From contig JAEZAS010000236.1 of NCBI GenBank assembly GCA_023430365.1, positions 1 through 8,036 on the forward strand: DNA of 8,036 bases, in the 5' to 3' direction. The DNA comes from Planctomycetota bacterium (GTDB taxonomy: Bacteria; Planctomycetota; Planctomycetia; Pirellulales; Pirellulaceae). The translations under genes and the position numbers were made by a program. Of this stretch, positions 5,792-8,036 are shown in pieces; the stretch's first letter is position 1, and every line of letters begins with the position of its first letter. The notes below the pieces were generated by a model. That model was not told the origin of the DNA, ran no database searches, and saw only the letters and a program-made list of their open reading frames with translations.

Positions 5792-6349
5792 ATGAACATC
5801 GCCAACCTGCCGCACCACTCGATCATCGTCGGCCAGGTGTTTGCCAGCCATACGCCGGCCGTGGTCAGCACGGTGCTGGGCTCGTGCGTGGCGGCATGCT
5901 TGTTCGACGCCGAGCAGGCCATTGGCGGCATGAACCACTTCATGCTCCCCGACGCCAAACGCGAAACGCAGAGCGCGGCGTTCGGCGTGCATGCGATGGA
6001 ACTGCTGATCAACAAGATCATGCAACTGGGGGGCGATCGTCGTCGGCTGCAAGCCAAGGTGTTCGGCGGCGGCAACGTCCTGGCCTTGCAAGGAGCGCAG
6101 CTCCAAGTCGGCCAGCGGAACGTGGAGTTTGTCCTCACGTTCCTGGCGGACGAAGGCATCCCGGTCGTGAGCAAGCGGGTCGGCGGCAGCACGGGCGTGA
6201 AGCTCTGCTTCCAGACCGATAGCGGCCGGGCGCTCGTGAAACCGCTCCCCAACCGGGCCATCGATCAGACGCTGCAGACGGAGGTGCAGTACCTGAAACG
6301 TTCGAAACAGGAAACGGCGGCCCCGAAGAACGCAGTCACGCTTTTTTAG
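5792..6349 (+). CDS. cheD: Chemoreceptor glutamine deamidase CheD
   Basis: CheD hydrolyses specific receptor glutamines to glutamates, making them methylatable. In some bacteria it also binds CheC. The protein has 185 residues. The catalytic Cys is C32 in TVLGSCVAACLFD and the catalytic His is H49 in GGMNHFMLP. Their spacing of 17 matches Thermotoga CheD (C27/H44, from memory). The conserved KVFGGGNVL and a later SKRVGGSTG segment complete the fold. The C-terminal roughly 40 residues are polar and variable. Both receptors carry Gln-Gln pairs that suit this enzyme. The ATG at 5792 has no good ribosome binding site (only a weak CCGGA) and lies just after a long inverted repeat, so its translation may be modulated or coupled to cheR. 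No CheC partner is visible. Confidence 0.95.
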   Translation: MNIANLPHHSIIVGQVFASHTPAVVSTVLGSCVAACLFDAEQAIGGMNHFMLPDAKRETQSAAFGVHAMELLINKIMQLGGDRRRLQAKVFGGGNVLALQGAQLQVGQRNVEFVLTFLADEGIPVVSKRVGGSTGVKLCFQTDSGRALVKPLPNRAIDQTLQTEVQYLKRSKQETAAPKNAVTLF

Positions 6350-6445
6350 AAAGGCAGAAAGCAGAAGTGAGATTCAGAAGCGCCGGCGCCTCCAAGCGAA
6401 AGCCAGCCTGAAATCTGGAATCCGACTTCTGACTTCTGAAATCCC
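6350..6445 (+). repeat. cheD-cheB gap with ACTTCTG tandem repeat and matching inverted copy
   Basis: This 96-base gap contains ACTTCTG twice in tandem (6425-6431 and 6432-6438) and its complement CAGAAGT at 6362-6368. An imperfect stem extends between about 6362-6376 and 6415-6431. A perfect 10-base palindrome, GCGCCGGCGC, sits at 6380-6389. The tandem ends 7 bases before the cheB ATG, and there is no Shine-Dalgarno sequence. It resembles the short CAGAAGT repeat that I recall being scattered through intergenic DNA of planctomycetes and other environmental bacteria; that family link is from memory. Confidence 0.55.
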
Positions 6446-7519
6446 ATGTCCAAGATTCGCGTGCTTATCGTCGACGACTCGGCCCTCATGCGGCAGTTGC
6501 TGTCGAAGTTGCTGGCGCAGGACCCGGGATTGGAAGTGGTCGGCGTCGCGCCCGATCCGTATATCGCCTGGGACAAGATCAAAGCTCTCCAGCCGGACGT
6601 CGTGACGCTCGATGTCGAAATGCCGCGCATGGATGGGCTGACGTTTCTCGAAAAACTGATGATCGCCCGCCCGACGCCGGTGGTGATGGTTTCTTCGCTG
6701 ACCGGCCGGGGAGCGGAGACGACGCTGCGCGCGCTGGAACTGGGCGCGGTCGATTTCGTGACCAAGCCAAGCCACGACGTCGCTCAAGGGACGCTGCAAC
6801 TTGGGCTGGAGTTGATCGAGAAGGTGAAGATCGCCGCGCGGGCCTCGCTTCGGCGTCGCCGGGTTGCTCCGCCGGCCGCGCGAGCCGCCGATAGCGCTCC
6901 GCCGAGCGGTCCTCTGCTCCGCCGGATTCGCAGCACGGCGCGGGTGATTGCGATTGGCGCTTCGACCGGTGGAACCGAGGCGATTGCGGAAATGCTCAGC
7001 TCGTTGCCAGCCGACACGCCGGGCATCGTGATCGTGCAGCACATGCCCGCCGGGTTTACCAGCTCCTTCGCCAAGCGGCTCGATGGGCTCTGCCGGATGA
7101 AGGTGAAGGAGGCTCGCGACGGCGACCGCATCCTCACCGGCCAGGTGCTGCTTGCGCCGGGCGATTTTCATATGCAGGTGGTTCGCAGCGGCGCCCAGGA
7201 CACGGTGCGAGTGTTCACGGCGCCGCCGGTCAACCGCTTCCGGCCGTCGGTCGATGTGCTTTTCAATTCCTGCGCCGAGCAACTCGGTTGCAACTGCGTG
7301 GGAGTGATCCTGACCGGCATGGGAAACGACGGCGCACGAGGGATGAAGGCCTTGCACGACGCCGGCGGACCGACGATTGCCCAGGACGAGGCGACGAGCG
7401 TCGTGTTCGGCATGCCGAAGGAGGCGATCGCCCACGGCGGGGTCGATCAGGTGCTGCCGATCGACCGCATTGCCGAGGCGGCGCTGGCAGCCGCCACCGG
7501 AGCGGCCGTCGGCGTGTGA
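6446..7519 (+). CDS. cheB: Chemotaxis response regulator protein-glutamate methylesterase CheB
   Basis: CheB removes methyl groups from receptor glutamates and deamidates glutamines. CheA activates it by phosphorylation. The protein has 357 residues. The receiver domain (about 1-120) has the acidic pair D10-D11, phosphoacceptor D56 in TLDVEMPRMDG, S84 and K107 in VTKPS. A linker rich in Arg, Ala and Pro (about 125-162) follows. The esterase domain has the triad S173 (GASTGG), H199 (QHMPAGFT) and D295 (GMGNDGARGM). This is offset by exactly 9 from E. coli S164/H190/D286 (numbers from memory). The ATG at 6446 begins the typical receiver opening SKIRVLIVDDS, but no Shine-Dalgarno sequence precedes it; the leader is repeat sequence. 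It is the last gene of the visible operon and ends 46 bases from a convergent gene. Confidence 0.97.
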   Translation: MSKIRVLIVDDSALMRQLLSKLLAQDPGLEVVGVAPDPYIAWDKIKALQPDVVTLDVEMPRMDGLTFLEKLMIARPTPVVMVSSLTGRGAETTLRALELGAVDFVTKPSHDVAQGTLQLGLELIEKVKIAARASLRRRRVAPPAARAADSAPPSGPLLRRIRSTARVIAIGASTGGTEAIAEMLSSLPADTPGIVIVQHMPAGFTSSFAKRLDGLCRMKVKEARDGDRILTGQVLLAPGDFHMQVVRSGAQDTVRVFTAPPVNRFRPSVDVLFNSCAEQLGCNCVGVILTGMGNDGARGMKALHDAGGPTIAQDEATSVVFGMPKEAIAHGGVDQVLPIDRIAEAALAAATGAAVGV

Positions 7520-7553
7520 CGCGCCTCTGTGTGTCGCCGGAGGCGCGTGTCAC
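7514..7553. terminator. Hairpin between convergent genes, probable bidirectional terminator
   Basis: ACGCGCCTC (7519-7527) is perfectly complementary to GAGGCGCGT (7540-7548), and the stem extends to 7514-7527 with 7540-7553 with two mismatches. The loop is 12 bases. It overlaps the cheB stop codon and lies 12 bases beyond the stop of the minus-strand gene. Only TTT follows on the + strand, so termination is inferred mainly from position and stem. Confidence 0.55.
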
Positions 7554-7565
7554 CGTTTGCGAGGG

Positions 7566-8036
7566 TTATGCGCGGAAGAATATCAGGGTCACGCCGACCA
7601 GCAACGGTACCAGAATGCCGAAGCTGTAGGCCATGTAGCCAAAGAAGGTCGGCATCCGCACGCCGTTCTCTTCCGCGATGGCTTTGACCATGAAGTTCGG
7701 GCCGTTGCCGATGTAGGTGTTCGCTCCCATGAACACTGCGGCAGCCGAGATGGCCCGGAGCAGTTCCGGCGCCCCCGGCTGGGCGAGGAAGTCGCGGAGG
7801 TACGTGGGGCCAACGGCGTCGACTCCCTTCATGCCGCAAGCGGTCGCGGCAAATGTGAGATAGGTCGGCGCGTTGTCGAGGAAGCTCGACAGCAAACCGG
7901 TCGCCCAGAAGTACTGCCAGGGGGCGCTGATCGCCATTTCGCCCAGGTCGGGCCGGTTGCCGCTTCCCCAGGCGTTGAGGATCTGCAGGGCCGGGGCCAT
8001 CGTGATGAAGATGCCGATGAACAGCACCGCCACTTC
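7566..8036 (-). CDS. CitMHS/NhaD-like ion transporter (putative sodium:proton antiporter), C-terminal part
   Basis: This is a polytopic inner-membrane transporter of the ion transporter (IT) superfamily. The gene runs off the right edge, so its start is outside the window, and about 156 C-terminal residues are visible. Hydrophobic segments lie at the N-terminal end of the visible part, around the middle and at the C-terminus, which ends in VPLLVGVTLIFFRA. Two motifs look like the re-entrant substrate-binding loops of this superfamily: SSFLDNAPTYLTFAATACG (the LDNAPT motif) and GANTYIGNGPNFMVKAIAEE (the GNGPN motif). Proteins with these motifs are usually annotated as citrate transporter-like or sodium:proton antiporters. 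The true substrate (Na+/H+ or an organic anion) cannot be decided here. It converges on cheB with a 46-base gap and is probably functionally unrelated to chemotaxis. Confidence 0.8.
   Translation of the reverse strand, partial: EVAVLFIGIFITMAPALQILNAWGSGNRPDLGEMAISAPWQYFWATGLLSSFLDNAPTYLTFAATACGMKGVDAVGPTYLRDFLAQPGAPELLRAISAAAVFMGANTYIGNGPNFMVKAIAEENGVRMPTFFGYMAYSFGILVPLLVGVTLIFFRA

Noticed and set aside
4849..6261. Long minus-strand open frame (470 codons) opposite cheR and cheD
   Set aside because: It spans two well-supported + strand genes and their gap, and its translation resembles no family; this is a GC-driven shadow.
6342..6347. Run of six T at the end of cheD as an intrinsic terminator
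   Set aside because: No stable stem precedes it, and the run forms the last codons and the stop of cheD in mid-operon.
6374..7435. Minus-strand open frame (353 codons) opposite cheB
   Set aside because: It lies almost entirely inside cheB, which has intact catalytic residues; the antisense translation is His/Arg-rich with no domain.

Overview
This window carries one bacterial chemotaxis operon on the + strand, followed by the 3' end of an unrelated, convergently transcribed membrane transporter gene. The + strand order is cheA (3' part only), cheW, mcp1, mcp2, cheR, cheD and cheB. Every soluble signalling gene keeps its expected catalytic residues, and all of them read as functional. No RNA gene, insertion sequence, CRISPR array or non-coding gap over about 125 bases is present.

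The organism is probably a GC-rich (about 60-65%) Gram-negative bacterium. Several starts (cheD, cheB) lack a convincing Shine-Dalgarno sequence. The leader of cheB holds a tandem ACTTCTG motif that I associate with planctomycete and other environmental genomes. A Pirellulales-like planctomycete is my best guess, at moderate confidence. The gene order (cheA-cheW-mcp-cheR-cheD-cheB) and the receptor class match the enteric/betaproteobacterial (F7-type) arrangement. A betaproteobacterium, or a cluster acquired from one, is therefore the main alternative.

The genes form one signalling and adaptation circuit. The two receptors sense ligand in the periplasm. CheW couples them to the histidine kinase CheA. 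CheR methylates receptor glutamates. CheB, switched on by CheA phosphorylation, removes the methyl groups. CheB and CheD can both convert receptor glutamines to glutamates. No cheY, cheZ, cheC or motor gene is visible, so the output regulator must lie elsewhere, possibly upstream of the window.

The receptors are the most interesting part. Both have a two-TM periplasmic domain and a signalling hairpin that aligns without gaps to E. coli Tsr at a constant offset of 49 residues. They nevertheless lack the roughly 50-residue HAMP domain between TM2 and the methylation helix. Both end in the same GFEEF pentapeptide on a long basic linker, a likely CheR/CheB tether, and the CheR here has the compact beta-subdomain expected of a pentapeptide-binding enzyme. 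The sensory half of mcp1 is clearly lower in GC than its signalling half or the same part of mcp2. Strong inverted repeats lie between mcp1 and mcp2, before cheD and after cheB.
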